Below are positions 5,035 through 5,238 of a stretch of 5,238 nucleotides of DNA, in pieces. Source of the DNA: Paracoccaceae bacterium. Lineage in GTDB: Bacteria > Pseudomonadota > Alphaproteobacteria > Rhodobacterales > Rhodobacteraceae. The position numbers and the translations under genes are program-made. The notes beneath the pieces were generated by a model. It was not told where the DNA came from. It worked only from the letters and a program-made list of their open reading frames with translations, and did no database searches. The stretch is taken from NCBI GenBank assembly GCA_015487335.1, contig WFPZ01000011.1, positions 1-5,238 on the forward strand, given 5' to 3'. Numbering within the stretch: the stretch's first letter is position 1; every line of letters begins with the position of its first letter.

Positions 5035-5238
5035 CGCTTGATGTCATCACCATCGGGCGCGCCTCGGTGGACCTGTATGGCGTTCAGGTGGGCAGCCGTC
5101 TGGAGGACATGCGCTCCTTCAACAAGTATATCGGCGGCTCGCCCACCAACATCGCCGCCGGCACCGCCCGGCTGGGGCTGAAATCGGCCCTGATCACCCG
5201 GGTGGGCGACGAGCACATGGGCCGCTTCATCCGCGAAC
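5031..5238 (+). CDS. iolC: 5-dehydro-2-deoxygluconokinase, N-terminal part (gene runs off the right edge)
   Basis: Sixty-nine complete codons are visible before the window ends. The product starts MTLDVITIGRASVDLYG and continues with KYIGGSPTNIAAGTARLG (32-49), the first PfkB/ribokinase signature. D14 is positioned for substrate binding, and RVGDEHMGRFI follows. The VDLYG and GGSPTN wording is characteristic of IolC rather than ribokinase or fructokinase. The enzyme phosphorylates 2-deoxy-5-keto-gluconate in the cytosol, producing the intermediate that usually acts as inducer of the iol system and is split by the aldolase IolJ. The ATG overlaps the ATPase stop (ATGA at 5031-5034), with GGGGGA at 5020-5025 as ribosome binding site, so it is in the transporter operon. 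In some alphaproteobacteria IolC carries an extra C-terminal domain; that part is not visible here. Confidence 0.9.
   Translation, partial: MTLDVITIGRASVDLYGVQVGSRLEDMRSFNKYIGGSPTNIAAGTARLGLKSALITRVGDEHMGRFIRE

Noticed and set aside
1..5238. Mobile elements, CRISPR repeats, tRNA/rRNA genes or a novel defence-type system
   Set aside because: No transposase, tandem direct repeat array, RNA gene signature or unexplained coding block was seen. The window is fully explained by an inositol locus and its regulatory DNA.

Overview
The window is GC-rich and densely packed. Its protein sequences and gene order look alphaproteobacterial, most likely Rhodobacteraceae or a relative; this is judged by eye from family resemblance and base composition, not from a search. 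It covers the upstream part of an inositol-catabolism locus. No gene is visibly broken, there is no mobile element, CRISPR array or RNA gene, and no gene-free stretch reaches 300 bases.

Layout. Positions 1-1074 on the minus strand hold a Gfo/Idh/MocA-family NAD(P)-dependent oxidoreductase whose C-terminus lies beyond the left edge. A 98-base divergent intergenic region (1075-1172) separates it from an RpiR-family regulator (1173-2006, +). A 138-base regulatory leader (2007-2144) follows. Then come a periplasmic sugar-binding protein (2145-3086), a hairpin-bearing 69-base gap, a CUT2-type permease (3156-4253), a single-domain ABC ATPase (4255-5034) and the first 69 codons of iolC (5031 to the right edge). 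The ATPase stop and the iolC start overlap as ATGA, so transporter and kinase are translationally linked.

How it fits together. IolC is 5-dehydro-2-deoxygluconokinase, a committed step of myo-inositol breakdown. Its N-terminus is recognisable, and it ties the upstream transporter and regulator to inositols. The expected scheme is uptake of an inositol by the binding-protein-dependent ABC transporter, oxidation by inositol dehydrogenases (the divergent oxidoreductase may act on an inositol stereoisomer), and then the iol pathway that presumably continues to the right. The RpiR protein would be the repressor, sensing a phosphorylated pathway intermediate through its SIS domain.

The most informative non-coding signal is a near-identical 19-bp element, present once between the divergent oxidoreductase and regulator genes (1101-1119) and once upstream of the transporter operon (2024-2042). 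Both copies read AGAA-N6-TTCC, one base from the GGAA-N6-TTCC motif known for IolR of Sinorhizobium meliloti. They are therefore strong candidate operators for the regulator encoded between them. The transporter leader also carries an orphan perfect Shine-Dalgarno sequence, a small ORF overlapping the next start codon, and an inverted repeat.
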